Part shown: positions 1 through 13,027 of the stretch, piece by piece
How the letters are laid out: the number at the start of each line of letters is the position of its first letter
How positions within the stretch are numbered: the stretch's first letter is position 1
Assembly: GCA_036571765.1 (NCBI GenBank)
Contig: BROE01000003.1
Location: 13,268,552 to 13,332,551 of the forward strand
DNA: 64,000 nt
Reading direction: 5' to 3'
Source: Plecoglossus altivelis
Taxonomy: Eukaryota; Chordata; Actinopteri; Osmeriformes; Plecoglossidae
Position numbers and translations under genes: made by a program
Notes under the pieces: generated by a model
What the model saw: only the letters and a program-made list of their open reading frames with translations
Databases searched by the model: none
Told to the model about the DNA's origin: nothing

Positions 1-206
1 CCCCCCCCCCCACACACACACACACACTAACAAATATACACACGTACACACACATACACACTCAAAGGTGTTAGGTACTTGAACTGGCTGCGAAGGCCTT
101 GCCTACTAATGCCATGGATGAATTCCTGTCATAAAACCCACTGCCACTTAAGTCTGATACTTTGAACCTCTCTGTGTGTGTTTTGTGTGTGTGTGTGTGT
201 GTGTGC

Positions 207-245
<39 letters not shown>

Positions 246-900
246 ATAGGCCTTTGGGAACAGGTCTGTGTCTTAACCCCCCCAGTTTGCCATCAGACCA
301 AGAAGAGCCTTGGTCTGATCAAAACATTGCAGCAAACAGTACTGGCCTCTATGATAGTAACAGCCTATGTTATAATGAACTGTGCTATTTTACTGTTGTC
401 CCTCCTCCATCTCCCTCGATCCTTTCTTACTTTCATGTCCTACCATTCCTTCCTCCTCTCCTTTTGCAGCTTTGCGGAATCAAGGAAAATTATAAATACC
501 CTATTCGGGAGTGCTTTTACTCCAAAGACACATATATACACAAATGCACACATCATTAGATATTGTGTGAACACAAATGGCTAATTTCCCCCTAATGTGA
601 GAATCAATTTAGATGTTTATGACTGTTATTGTCGGGGGGAAGGAAGTGTTGCAGGGCAGGACGTGACACGCATACTATGACAGGTGCCAAAAGACTTGCT
701 TTATTCCCGTAACAACACCGCCAACTAGTTGAGAATGGAACCCAGGGTCGCTACAGCATCTAACGATACACCCAGGAGACACGATGTCGGTACGAGGGTG
801 TGTGTGTGTGTGCGTCTCAGCAAGGAACTTCACGTATATTTGCAGACCAGCTACTGCATAAGCAATTGACTCTTTAGAAATGGCTGATGTCTAACTTTTG
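1..900. other. Intergenic; dinucleotide tracts and unique DNA
   Basis: C11(CA)n at 1-28, (TG)n at about 170-243 and unique DNA between. The long frames at 162-584 are produced by the TG tract running into unique sequence and have no recognisable domain. Confidence 0.7.
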
Positions 901-945
901 ACAAGTCAGAACAAGTCTGAAGAATGAGAGGACTGGAGGAGGGAG

Positions 946-996
946 GGGGCGGGCGAGCGGGCGGGCGGGCGGGCGGGCGGGCGAGCGAGCGGTCGG
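946..996 (+). repeat. (GGGC)n tetranucleotide tract
   Basis: About twelve GGGC/GAGC units with repeated three-G runs, a potential G-quadruplex on the + strand. It lies in an otherwise purine-rich 150 bp. Confidence 0.85.
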
Positions 997-1730
997 ATAA
1001 GATAGCGAGAAATCTGGGGACAAAGGGACAGAGAAAGTGTGAGAGAGAAAGAGAGAGAGAGAGGTATTACATATTTTTTCTTCACTGTAGATGACAATGG
1101 TATTATTATCATCAAACAAACAGTAATCTGTCTTCCACTCTCTCCCCTGGTTGTTGCTCCAGGCACATAATATACTGTACTGCTTGAAACCCATTTGAAT
1201 ATTTCTTTGGCAGGAAATCGCATTACGGGCTATTAAAAAGTAATTATTTGTACATAAATTCCCAGCGAGTTTGTGTAGAACAGAGGCAGCTGCGAGGTAG
1301 AGGTTCGATACAAAGGCAGTTAGGCAGCCAGACTCGCCTCTCCGTGTTCTGCTTATTAAAAACATACACAGCCTCTCCATCATACACTCGGCTATGGAGC
1401 GTCGCAGAGGCCATTCTTCATGGGGCCATCGCGCATTAACATGATTACTGATGCTTTAACGGTGTCAACTGGATGAACAGAGAGGTGATTAGGAGACGGG
1501 TGTGTGTTTGCACGTCTGACGCGTCCTGACCGCTGGGTCAGCGTCCCCGGCAACCTGATACCAGGCTGATCGACGTGATCATCAAGGAGTTTCTGCAGGA
1601 TCCCAAAGTGGGTATGTGTTTGCAAGGGGTACGGTCTCAGGGTAGATTAATGCTGAAGTTTGGTCGTGAACGATCATCTGGACTGTGCATGCGCAATGCG
1701 TACGGGGGAAGGGCATTTGGGGGCGTTTTT

Positions 1731-1800
1731 GCAGGAAGGCAGGGGCATTTGGCAGGAAGGCAGGGGCATTTGGCAGGAAGATCGGGGCATTTGGCAGGAG
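1731..1800 (+). repeat. 21-bp minisatellite
   Basis: GCAGGAAG recurs at 1731, 1752, 1773 and 1794 with unit GCAGGAAGGCAGGGGCATTTG (last unit partial). The unit is a multiple of three, so frames through it stay open on both strands. Confidence 0.88.
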
Positions 1801-3290
1801 AGAACACAACCCAGTAAGAATGATAACTGCAGCGAGCACATGACATGATGAGCAGTGATGGGAGGCTGAAATTGCCACCCTCAACCCCTCATCCCAACCT
1901 TCCAACAGCCCATCTCCCAATCCCACCCCCTGCTCTCCAGTAGAGAGGGGGGGCACATGGGGAAAGGACCGGGCCAACCACCACCTGGCCATCTGTCCTG
2001 TCCCAGCCTCTGGATAACCTGCCTCTTCTGCCCAGTGTGGGTCAGAGGCATTGTGGGAGAGTGGGGAGGTATGGGTAGGTGGAGGCAGGGCGGGGGGTAG
2101 TCAAGTGACTAATGTGCTGTTTTGTCATTGGGTCCACATTTGTGTCCATTTTTTCTCATTAATAAAAGCCCAATAAAAAAACCCAATGAGCTGTAAATAT
2201 TTGAGAAGGTGGTCATGTAAATAAATGTACAAAATAATTCTGGAAGATTAAGCAAGCAGGGTTGTTCTTGGACTGTTGACAACCCAGAACCCATGGGTAA
2301 TGATCATCACAGCTGTCAGTGGTTTGCCATGTTTCCAGCTCTGGTGAACGCAATGTTCAACGTTGATTTGCCATTTGTAACAAACATAAGTACATTGAAA
2401 TGTATGTTCCTGCCTGTCTGGGATGTTTCGTAGGTGTCTGCTCATAAACACACACAAACGCACACACAAACGCACACTCTCTCTCTCTCGTCCTCTCTGT
2501 CGCTCTCACTACACACTCGATGATGCAGTAAAATGTTATTGGCGATTTAACGCATGACCTGCAGTGTGCGTGGTCGGTGTATCCATGTCCAGCCAGCTAT
2601 TAATAAACAAACTGACTGGCTGCTCGCCGGTGGCTTTGCTGGTGTCCAATCGTGACCTTCAGGACTAGGGGGCGGGAGAGGTGCCTTTGACACATCTAGA
2701 CCCGCCCATACTTCTCCTCTTTTCAGTCCATACCTCCTCATCCTTTCCCTACCTCCCACCTTTCCTTCCCTGCCCTTTCTCCCCCTCTCTGCTCTCTACT
2801 CCCCTCTTCTTTCCTCCCACGCCCCCCCCCCTCTCCCCTTCCTCTCCTCTCATTTATCAGTCGGGATGTTCGGATGTTTGGAGGGGTGCTGAGTCACGCA
2901 GACAGCGGGGAGGACTGACATTTAAAACAGCAGAGGAGCTACAATTAGCATGCTCAGCAAAACAATTACAACACACTCTGCGTGCACAAATACACATGGC
3001 AACCCTGCTGGCGCTGCACACACTCAAAGGCAGACGTACATGGACGCCCACACGGACTTCTTGCAATCAGCAGTGAGCGCTCGGCAGCGGGATCCTAACC
3101 GCGCTGAGGGCAGTGTCAGGTTCCTCCCGTGGCTGAACTGGGCTTCGGCGAGACTCACGGACCCTCCATGATGAGACTCTAAGAGAAGTTGTTCGCGCTC
3201 TAGAGACAGAACCTTACCATAACTCCCTTCACAGTTTCCTCTGTTGGGACCTGCTTATGGTGGGGTTCCCCCTGTGTAAAACCATACCCA
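1801..3290. other. Intergenic, mostly unique
   Basis: Unique sequence with a CT-rich block at 2715-2850. No exon or RNA gene recognised. Confidence 0.6.
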
Positions 3291-3299
3291 GAACAGCCA

Positions 3300-3610
3300 G
3301 TAGGCCTACGTACCCATGCGTCTGATTTACAAGGACCGTAGTAGAGAAGGTAGCATAACAACACGTTTGCTTGGTGTTGGATTCGATCCATTTCGCGATC
3401 CGAATTTGAATCATCGTTCTACGCTCGTTCCGTTTCCCGTTGATTCAGAAGGGATGAAACTCGCAGGTACGCGTGGCAGACACACTAAGGTAGGAGCGAG
3501 CCTTGCGTCCCTGTTTTCTGTGGGAAGTCAGCCAGGCCGACTGCGCGTATGAGGAAGTTTAGCTTACTTTCTTTAGTTTGGGCTCCACTCGCATTGCCCC
3601 TCTATGTCTC
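3300..3610. promoter_or_regulatory. Orphan CpG-rich stretch 1
   Basis: I count about 22 CpG in 300 bp at roughly balanced base composition, close to the random expectation and far above the flanks. No TATA box or convincing exon follows. It could be an unmethylated regulatory element or an unannotated promoter. Confidence 0.35.
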
Positions 3611-3979
3611 CCTGGAGTTACAACTCTCTGTTTCTTAACAGCGTTATTGTTCCTAACGTCTTGGTTCCTACTTTTGTTGTTTTTATTTGGGGCGAAGAAA
3701 CATAACCCACATAACAAACCACATCATTTAACTCATATGAGCTTTTCAGCGTATTTAATTGCACTCTCTTTCCCCTCTCTCCTCCCGCCCTCGTCCTGCG
3801 CGCGTGCAGACAGGCTGTAGCACTCCAGGGTCATCTCAGATCTCACCGTGGAGCAGAGCAACTTCTATGTACCTTGGTGCATCGCATTAAGCACCTCACA
3901 TGTTTGTTTTTAGAGAACGCTTTACCTTCTGACGCGAAGGCTCTTCCTTCCTCATTTTCCTCACCTCCCGCGCCCATTA

Positions 3980-4240
3980 CCCCCCCCCCCCCCCCTCCCC
4001 GTTGGATCTGGGTTGTGCTTTGATGGGGAGCAGGGAGGGAGTGAGGGAGGAAGGGAGGGTGTGGTGGGGGCTGTGTGAAGCTGAGGGAGACCGGTTAGAG
4101 CGTTGAAGGAGGGCCAGCACTGGAGCTCACTGTAGTCTTCCTGAACAGGAAGAGTTCAATTGGGTATAGGAGGGGGGAGAGGGGGGCTGAGGGGGAGGGC
4201 GGCTGAGGGGGAGTTGGGCTGAGGGGGAGGTTGGGCTAGG
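3980..4240. repeat. C16 run followed by a G-rich degenerate repeat
   Basis: C16 at 3980-3995, then repeats of GGGCTGAGGGGGAG with spacing of about 17-19 bp at 4186-4240, carrying many runs of three or more G. Confidence 0.75.
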
Positions 4241-4681
4241 GAATAGTCCAGAAGAGCGAGAGACTGAGCCGAGTGGAGGAGTGGAAGCGAGGGACTACTC
4301 TCCGTATTTATGAGCTAAATAAAGTGGTGTGTAAACTGCTAACAAAGCAACCAGAGAACAGCTAATGGTCTCATCTACAACACTGTCCATCTCCTCTTCT
4401 GTTACCCTGCCGCTTCCTCTGGCTCTCCTCACTTTCTTTTTGCTTTCTCTCTCCTCTTTCTCAAGAAAGGGACATGCTGCGGGGATCGTTTGCCTTTAGC
4501 TGTTGGTTTCCTGACAGCCTGACAGCAAATTACTGGTTTCCCAGGTAGGATGTCTCCCTCCGGTCATTTCATTAAAATTCCACCTTCTAAGGCAAACAAT
4601 GAGGTTCCAAGAATTATGACTGGAAAGGTATATTTAGTTAGAGTGTGCAGTTTGTGTGTTGTGAGTCAGGTGTGTGTTTTG

Positions 4682-5060
4682 TTTTGTGTGTGTGTGTGTG
4701 TATGTGTGTGTGTGTGTGTGTGTGAGTGTGTAGAAATATGTTTACACTTTTTTGTTAGGACCAGAAATCTCCTCAAGAAATAACATTTAAAATAAGAACA
4801 TTTTTACCTGAGGGGCAGTTTACAGGTTCTTGGTCCTCGCAAGTTCATGTGACAGACAGACAGACAGACATACAGACCGGCAGACAGATAGGCAGGCAGA
4901 CAGACAGGTAGACAGACAGGTAGACAGGCAGACAGACACACGGACGCACATGAAACAGAGAAGCAATCCAGGTTTTGTTTGTTTTCGTGTGCGTTCGGCG
5001 TGTGCGTCTGCGTGTGCGCGCGTGCGTGCGTGTGCATCTGCGTGTGCGTGCCTGTGTGTA
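4682..5060. repeat. (TG)n, (CAGA)n and TG/CG repeats
   Basis: TG tract at 4682-4732, tetranucleotide CAGA/CAGG/TAGA tract at 4851-4946, and TGCG-rich alternating sequence at 4986-5060. Confidence 0.85.
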
Positions 5061-5381
5061 TATTGGGGATCTGAGGCTCAGTTCATCCAGGGTTTCATAA
5101 CAGGGCTGAGTGTGCTGCCTGTGGGGAAGTTTAGCTGTGATTATGGGGGTCCAGGGTGGCTCTGGGGGGGCTCTGTGCAGGCTGGGAGAGAAGCAGCGAG
5201 GCTTACCTGTTCCTCCTCTGCAATATGAGGAGCAGACACACAGCCTTGGCTGCCTACCCAACAACTAAATCCAACTTAATTGACTGCAAATCTGGGCACA
5301 CCAATGTTCACTCTAATCCCCCAGTTTACTTCTCTTTCCATCTCGCTCACTCCCTTTCTCTCACACTCACGCATGGTGAGT

Positions 5382-5412
<31 letters not shown>

Positions 5413-7320
5413 GAGACTGATCATCCAGTAGGGCACATAGAGGAGATCTTGAACACCTGCACAGCATGACCTGTCTACAGGGGCAGACAGCAGATCAGCA
5501 GCACACACACTGTGCTCTGCATCTGTCTACACACACACACACACACACACACACAATCACTCCGCTGCGTGTTTGTTTGTGTGCGCGTGCAAGCGTGCGT
5601 GCGTGCATGCATGTGCGTGTTAGCATTTTAACATGCAGGCGGAGAAGAGCAGCTGTCAGAGTGTTCTGACGTCCCGCTGTCAGGTGGCAGTGATGGGCCA
5701 ACACACACACACGCACCCACGCACACACACACACCATGCTGGACCAGCTAGCGGAGAGCTCAGGAGCCAGTGTGGCAGCCATCCTCATGTGAAGAGCCTG
5801 CAGCCTGCAGATAGCTGGAGGTAGCAGCTGGGAATGTTAGGACAGGGTCACTCGCTGTAGGTCACCACTTCCTTCACCCTGACTCTGCCATGCCTGCTTT
5901 ACTCTCATCAGCCACAACCCCTGCCGGCTGCATCAACCACGTGCAGGTCTCTCTCCCCCCTCTGCTCCTTCTCTCCCCAGGCCTCCCCTCCCTCCCCCCG
6001 CTCGGCTCTGCCCAGGCCGCTCTCTCCGTCTCTCCTTTCGCCTCTCCTCGTCCCTCGCTTCTTCCGCCTCACTCTGCTTTTTCTCATTAGGCCTCCCTCC
6101 GTCTTTCGCTCTGTCCCGTACCGTTGCACGTCCTTCCCTTTCCCGCCACTTCCACTTCCAGTCCACTCTCCTGCTTTCTCCTCCCTTCCTCCCTCTCTCC
6201 TTTCATCCTTCTATCCCTCCATCCCCCCACCACACACACCTCTAGGGTGACATGGTCCATACTACAGGGTCTCCTAAGCTTTGACAAGCGTGTTGCTGTT
6301 CTGAATCCTGTTGCTTCTATCCATCCTAGCTTGTTATACGCGAGGTCTCAGACACTGAACCGCACCACACTCCTGTCACACACGCATTCATTGTCATGCA
6401 TGCCTATCCATTAGTCATTGAACAAAGTGGTGCTTCTGATCCATGGTGCCACTTCACACACATGCACTCATCCGTACGCGCGCGCGCACACACACGCAAA
6501 CACGGAACCATGCGGTGCCCTGGATGTCACGGTGACCCTTGGTAATTAACATCAGCTGGTTCCCTGTACACTGGTACAAACAACAAGCCAGGAGAGAGGG
6601 AGGGAGGGAGGGACTGGGAGGAAGGAGGGGTAGAGAGGTAGAGCTGGTTTAACCAATAGAAGGTAATTGGATGGCCTGAAAACGCCTCGACTGCTGGAAC
6701 ACATTCCCAATGTTTTTGTCAGTGAGTTGATTATGTTGTCTGTCAGTCCAGCCTGTCTCTCCACATGGGATCGTCTTGTGGAACACTCCAGAGGGCTGGA
6801 GAAGGACGTTAGCAGACGCATGGCTGTCTTCCTAGCTCCCTATCCTGCAGCTGGCACCCTGCAATTAGTTGGAAGCCTACAAAACGAAAAGGGGACTAAA
6901 CGTGACACCGACCTCGTCCAAACGTGTACCCCAGCTCAGTCCAGGCCCCACCCAGCTGATCTTGAGCTCATCCCAGGTGGGGTCTCAAGTCAGAAGCGAA
7001 CTTGATATTTGCATTTAAACAATCAGCATGTCCTCCTTCACGTACACATACGTACATTCACACTCCAACCTTGCAGCACGTCCCAGTCAGGTCAGGTGTT
7101 AATGAAGCAGCAGAGACAGGCAGAGGCGCCCAGAACAGATTCCTGCTGGAGTGAGGAGAGAGAGCCTCATTCTCAGAGGCGGGCAGGAATTCCGATTGCA
7201 GCATGTTTTCCAAGACGGAATGTGGAATCTGCATAAATGCTGGCATGTGATTGACAGAGCCCAAAGTAGGTGGGCTGGCTACACAAGGGCAAGAAGAGGA
7301 GAAGGCTCTGGGCTTTGTTA
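5061..7320. other. Intergenic; short repeats in unique DNA
   Basis: Short TG/CA tracts at 5386-5412, 5530-5556 and 5700-5735, a CT-rich block at 5940-6090, and CG/CA alternation at 6478-6500. The rest is unique. No gene recognised. Confidence 0.6.
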
Positions 7321-7480
7321 GGATAGGCTGTCCTGGGCTGGGCCGGGCTGGGAAGGGCTGTGCTGGGTTGGGCTAGGCTCTCCCGGGCTGGGCTGGGCTT
7401 GGTTACACTGCTGTAGACAGATCTGAGCCGGGGGCCAGGATGGGCTGGCCTGAGCTCGGCTGTGCTGAGCTGATCTGTTG
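7321..7480 (+). repeat. Degenerate GGGCTGGGCT array
   Basis: Irregular 5- and 10-bp repetition of GGGCTG/GGCTGTGCTG over about 160 bp. Confidence 0.7.
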
Positions 7481-7623
7481 TGGGTAGAACTGGGCCTCCT
7501 CTCTCCTCTATTCCTGTGTCCTCACCTCCTCCCTCCCTTGCTGTGGAGAGGTTTGACGAGGTCAATCTTCCCAGGGGAGGGAGGGGGCATGTGTGATTCC
7601 AGAGTCTTAGGCAGGGGGACATT

Positions 7624-7677
7624 GTGTGTGTGTGTGTGTGTGTATGTGTGTGTGTATGTGTATGTGTGTGTGTGTAT

Positions 7678-7734
<57 letters not shown>

Positions 7735-7760
7735 CGTGCGTGCGTGTGTGCGCGCGCGCT
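7624..7760 (+). repeat. Long (TG)n tract
   Basis: About 135 bp of TG with TATG and CG interruptions, ending in CGCGCGCG. It is Z-DNA-prone alternating purine-pyrimidine sequence. Confidence 0.92.
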
Positions 7761-9080
7761 TGTATTCGTTATGTGAGGAAGCCAGGGACACATACAGTGA
7801 AGGGATATTAGAGGAGAAGAGGAAAGAGCACACTGAGATGAACGAGGGATTGGCACCGAGAGAGGGATGTCGAGAAAGAGAGAGAGAGGGAGGGATCAGG
7901 GATGATAGGAGAGAGGAAGGGATGTGTGTATTGGCTTCTGTTTTTAGCTGTGCGTGTGAGGATCAAAACCTAACCTTACCCTCTAAAAAGTGGCACGCAC
8001 GAACACGCGCGCGCCCGCGCCCCGAGACACCCATTACAGACACATCCCTACTTAGCAGAACACAACACTCTTGCCGGGTGTTTGATGTGAGATCGCCAAC
8101 CGGGAGAAGATATGTAACTGTTGCACCGATACACACACACACACACCACACACACACACACACACACCACACACACACACGTACTGGAAGAGATGAAGAA
8201 GGCTGTTGTAAGGACTCCACATGCGCACGCCACAGGACGTTCCACTCCAACATGCTCAGGGAGACCAGCTCCTATCCTCTCATTTGATCAAACAAAATGA
8301 CATTTAAGTGAGAATCTATAGACGTGCCGTCCCAAGGCTGAGGGAGGACGAGCTGTACGATCATCGCAGGCTACGATAAGGCTGCGATAATGTGATGGAT
8401 CAAAATGAACAGGTGATTCCCTGGCGTGTGTGTGTGTGTGTGTCGTGTGCGTGTCTGGGTGCGTATGTAAGATACTCAGAGAGACGATCGAACACAGGCA
8501 GCTGTTTCTCTTTTACCCCTCTTCAGCTGTCCATGTTTTCCAATGACCCTCTCTTCCATCTGAAGAACAGGCCAAAAAAACAGCGTATAGAAGAAGAGAC
8601 AGAGGGAGGGAGCGGGGGAGGCTGGGGGAGGGAGGGAGGGAAGGCGAGAGGGAGAAAGAGAAGCAGATTTCTGTGCTACGCCTGGCCTTGGATAGTTCTT
8701 CTGTGTGCTGAAGGTTGAGCCTTGGGCTCCTGTGAAAAGACCCCCTCAGCAAGCAGAGGAGTGTGCGTGTGGGCGTGTGTGTGTGGGGGGGGGCTTGTGC
8801 GTGTGTGGGCTTGTGTGTGTGGGCTGGTGTGTGTATGTGTCATTCAGTTTATGTCCATTTGTCCTTTCTGTGTGTAGGCGTATTCATTCAATATCTATAC
8901 AAGCAGCCAGAATAACAAGCACGTGCGCTGAGCTAGCTTGCATGTAGCCTTCACCAGCCCGGCCCACACATCCGATGGTCGGCCTTTCTTCCTTCAGAAC
9001 ATCGTTGTATAAACTATTGAAGATCTGAGTCCTCACAGCAAACGTACAACTCTTACCCCATCACGCCCCTAGCCCACCCC
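7761..9080. other. Intergenic with short CA/TG tracts
   Basis: CA tract with regular CC interruptions at 8130-8180, TG tracts at 8425-8445 and 8770-8840, GA-rich segments at 7870-7920 and 8595-8670. No gene. Confidence 0.6.
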
Positions 9081-9082
9081 AA

Positions 9083-9375
9083 GTCTCTCTCTCCTTCCCT
9101 CTTTCTCTCTCTCCCCTCTCTCTCTCTCTTCCCCTCCCTCTTTCTCTCTCTTCCCCTCCCTCTTTCTCCCTCCCTCGCTCTCCCTTTCTCTCCTTCTCTC
9201 TCTCTTACTCCCTCTCCCTCTCTCTCTCCCGCACTCTCTCTCTCTCTTACTCCCTCTCCCTCCATCTCTCCCTCTCTCTCTCCTGCTCTCCCTCTCTCCC
9301 TCTCTCTCTCTCCCCCTTTCTCCCTCTCTCTCTCTCTTCCCCTCTCTCTCTCTTTCCCCCCTCTCTTTCTCTCCA
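9083..9375 (-). repeat. Polypyrimidine (CT-rich) block
   Basis: About 290 bp of C and T with very few purines, built from CTCTCTCTCC/TTCCCC units; a second block lies at 9540-9597. It is purine-rich on the minus strand. Confidence 0.9.
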
Positions 9376-9552
9376 CCCTTCCTCTCTCTATCCCTCTTTT
9401 CCTTTGTCTGACACTTTTCCCACTCTCCTCTAATTTGCTGTTGTTTTCTTCTTCGTCTCTCGCTGTGCTTTCCTGTCCTCCGTGTTCTCTCCCGTCTCAT
9501 CCTGTTTTTCTATCCTCCTTCGATCTGTTTATCTGTCTTCCTCCTCTCCTCC

Positions 9553-9593
<41 letters not shown>

Positions 9594-9599
9594 CCCTCC

Positions 9600-11090
9600 A
9601 TCGACAGTGTCTCCGTCCAGCCCAAGATTTGTCTTGATACGTTTAGAAAGAGCAGGCTGATGAAAAGCACGTCCAGATAAAGGTTACCTAGCTAATAGCC
9701 CTCTCCACCACATCCACGCGCACCAACGCACACACACCATCTTCAGACAAACACACGTCACTGTACTGACGTGCTGTAAACACACGCAAAAACACAAACA
9801 CACGTTGGACGTCGTCCGCGCTGTTTTATCTGTATATTTTGTCTTCTATCTGCACCGGAGCAGGGTAGATCTGGAAGAAGCTGGGGGCAACAGGACTGGT
9901 GGTAGCCTCCTCTTTAATAAGGCATGAAGTCCACAGTGCATGTATTATTTAAACTGGGACCAGGCTAACGTTGCTCTGACCAGAAGAACCTACACGCAAA
10001 CATGTACACACACACGCGCAGACGCACGTACGCACCTACAGATGCACACACACACACACACGTGCGCACCTCCAACCTCTCCACCACTGTCATTGTCAAT
10101 GGGCTCTAAGTCGTTTTCTTCTAACGAAGCTTCACAGCTCCTCAAAGCAGCAGGGACTTCGTGCTGCTGCATGTATCACTGTAGTTGTCAATACAGGCGG
10201 CTGTTGTCACAACACTTTGAAAAGTGTTTTTTCATTTGTACAGTCCCCGTATTGATTGCTTTGGCTAATTATATCAATATGTTTCCAAGCAAGGGAGTAC
10301 GAGTTTCAAAATGCGAGGGAGATTGTGGATAAGGGGGTTTTGTGTGTCGGTGTGAATGTGTGCAGTCTGGGCTCCCTGTTTGTCTTTCTCTCAATTTATC
10401 TCTCGATCCGACTGGTGTTCCTGGAGCTCCACAGGCGATGCCCAGACAGATGCTTGTCCTCCAGCTCCTGCTGAGAGAGAGAGAAAGAGGGAGGGAGAGA
10501 GAGAGAGAGAGACGGGGGGAAGAGAGCGTGTGAGGAGGGGGAGAGAGGGAGAAAGAGGAAGAGAGAAGAGACCAAGGGGTTGTAAGACAGAGATCGAGAA
10601 AGAGAGGGAGGAAGGGAAAACGAGAATGAGAAAGCAAATCTTACATTGAGGAGGGCAAAGATCAGACAGAAGGGGGAATTTCAGAAAGGGACAATTGTCT
10701 GAATCACAGTTGTTTTGTCCTCATTGTCATGGTGCCCAGCAGCTGAGTAAACCATCACACCTGACACGTTTCCAACTACTTTGGGAGTTTTGGTGAACAA
10801 CTGAGATTTGATGACGTGTGTCCGTATTAGTCACAAGGTGCTAGTCACGGGGAGGAATGGGGCGTGTCCTTGCGTATGTGCGTGTCAGTGTGTGTGTGTG
10901 TGTGTGTGTACGTGTGTGCTTGTAAAACTCACATACCCCCAAACAGCAATCTCCAACAGAATGATTATTTTAACTTTGAACCCGATGGTTTCTGACCATT
11001 TTTTGTGTTTGCTTTTGTGTACATGAATACAAATCAGACTATTACTCATTTCTTTGTCCACTCTTCATGCTTCATCATTAATGAAAGGTG
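9600..11090. other. Intergenic; GA-rich block inside unique DNA
   Basis: A GA-rich block at 10465-10640 and a short TG tract at 10885-10912. The remainder is unique without a recognisable exon. Confidence 0.6.
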
Positions 11091-11092
11091 CC

Positions 11093-11358
11093 TATGCGCA
11101 TGTGCGCCCATGTGCGTGTGTGTATGTGTGCCCATGTGCGTGTGTGTATGTGTGCCCATGTGCGTGTGTGTATGTGTGCCCATGTGCGTGTGTGTACGTG
11201 CGCCCATGTGCGTGTGTGTACGTGTGCCCATGTGCGTGTGTGTATGTGTGCCCATGTGCGTCTGTGTATGTGTGCCCATGAGCGTGTGTGTACGTGTGCC
11301 CATGAGCGTGTGTGTACGTGTGCCCATGAGCGTGTGTGTATGTGTGCCCATGTGCGCG
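11093..11358 (+). repeat. 24-bp minisatellite, 11 copies
   Basis: CCCATG recurs exactly every 24 bp from 11107 to 11347. The unit is CCCATGTGCGTGTGTGTATG plus TGTG, with GAGCG variants at 11275, 11299 and 11323. Being a multiple of three, it is open in nearly every frame and gives 8-residue peptide repeats that should not be taken as proteins. Confidence 0.95.
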
Positions 11359-12980
11359 CGAGTGTGTCACCGAGTCCAAAACGGAAAGCGTGACATCTCA
11401 AGGAATACATGTGCCAGTCATCTGGTCGTCTTCTTTGCTCTAAAGACAAGGATGTCAAAGTGCTCAAGACGAGAAATCAACTCTACCTCCGCTCGAAAAC
11501 TTTCCCTTGTGCTCCACCTCCTCTCACCTCTTCTGTCTCTAAGCAGGTTCAAGGCGAACGATGTGGAGTTGCCATGGTTGCGATGTTGCTGTGCGTTGAG
11601 AAGGCTCTGCTGGCTCATCCTCTTCACTCTCTTAGTTCCTGTCTTTTATTCGTCTGTCTCTCCAAGGGCATGCCAGCCTGGAGAAGCCAAGGCCCAGAGA
11701 CAAAGAATAAACTAGGAAGGGATGGAGAGAGAGAGAGAGATGGGAAGGGAGAGAGAGAGAAAGAGAGAGCGAGAGAGAAGGCATTCATACAGAATTTCTC
11801 AATCATTTGTTGTGGATAATGAGCAGGGGCACAGCTTTTTTATGTGTGGTGAAGTATAAAAAAAAGCACATAGAATGGTTTTCTCTCTACCCGTGCACAT
11901 CCCAGGTGTGGTCCAAGGGTACAGTATTTGGCAGCAGTGTGTTGGTGCGTGAGGTCTCGGAGCGCGGAGTGGTCAGTTATTGGAGGGTAGAGTCGGCTCA
12001 TGTTTGAGCAGTATGTTAGCTGGTTTAGAGTAGAGATGTAGGCAAGGTTTAGATAACGGAGTTGAAACGTTGGCAGGTTTGTGCAGCAGAGTGGCGATGT
12101 TGGCAGGTTTGGGCAGCAGAGTAGATTTCGGCAGGTTTGGGGTCTCCCACCAGGCCGGTGATTAATGAAGCTCGTTTTCTCTCCAGAGGAGATTAATGGA
12201 GAAAGGTCAAACTGTCTGAGGGAGTGAGCCAGGTTTACACAAACACGCATGCACACGCACGTACGCACGACCGCACTTACACGCACCCACACGTACACAC
12301 ACACATTTTGACCTGAATGGTAGGTACACTGCACAGAGCTAGTCCAGACACATCCAATACTCTCTATGTGATAAGGGCACATCTCATACCGACTTATATC
12401 GACAGACTCATTAGCATACATTTGAAAAAAAAAACTACCTTCTGTAGCATCTACCATGGTCTGTGTTATGTCCTTGTTGGATCTATGTCAAGGAACATGA
12501 GTTCTCTGTTACATTTGCATATTTCTTTCCATATCACGTCTTTCTCTTTTTTTTACCAAAACAAACTGTGTTCTTCTGAGAGTGTAGATGTTGTCAGGTG
12601 ACCTTGACAACGAGAGAAGAACGCTGCGCTGTGTGAGAGAAGCCGTCTAGCTTCGATCACGGGTCCAAGCTGAGAGACGCGTACGGGTGACCCACAGGGG
12701 GCGCTCTCTCACGGCTCCCCTCAGTCTGGGCAGGATATGTGCCCGTTAACCTGGTCTGTCATCAGCCGGTCCTCATCTGAACCAGAGCTTCCGCACAGCC
12801 ACGCCCCCCCTTCCTAACCCCCAGAACAAGCCACTCTGAGGGGAAAACACAGTATCGGTTCCGGGTCAGCACTCGAGCCTCCAACTGGGTTTGTAGCCTG
12901 TCCCAGCGAGTCATTTGGTTGGTGGGAGGCTGAGTGTGAGGGAGACACCTGAGACAGCTAAGAGGACAGAGGATGGTAGG
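11359..12980. other. Intergenic, largely unique, with a degenerate repeat
   Basis: GA tract at 11725-11782; degenerate copies of GGCAGGTTTGGGCAGCAGAG at about 12040-12140. No gene recognised. Confidence 0.6.
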
Positions 12981-12983
12981 CGC

Positions 12984-12990
12984 GGGGGGG

Positions 12991-13026
<36 letters not shown>
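12984..13026 (+). repeat. G34 homopolymer
   Basis: Seven G, CC, then 34 consecutive G at 12993-13026. Such long G runs are rare in vertebrate DNA and are also error-prone to sequence, so the length is uncertain. Confidence 0.85.

Positions 13027-13027
<1 letters not shown>

Noticed and set aside
162..584. 140-codon frame on the + strand
   Set aside because: It starts in a TG tract and continues into unique DNA with no domain, homologue or matching splice signals.
7173..8287. Long overlapping frames on both strands (227 and 269 codons)
   Set aside because: They are carried by the (TG)n tract at 7624-7760, which is open in every frame, and by the GGGCTG array.
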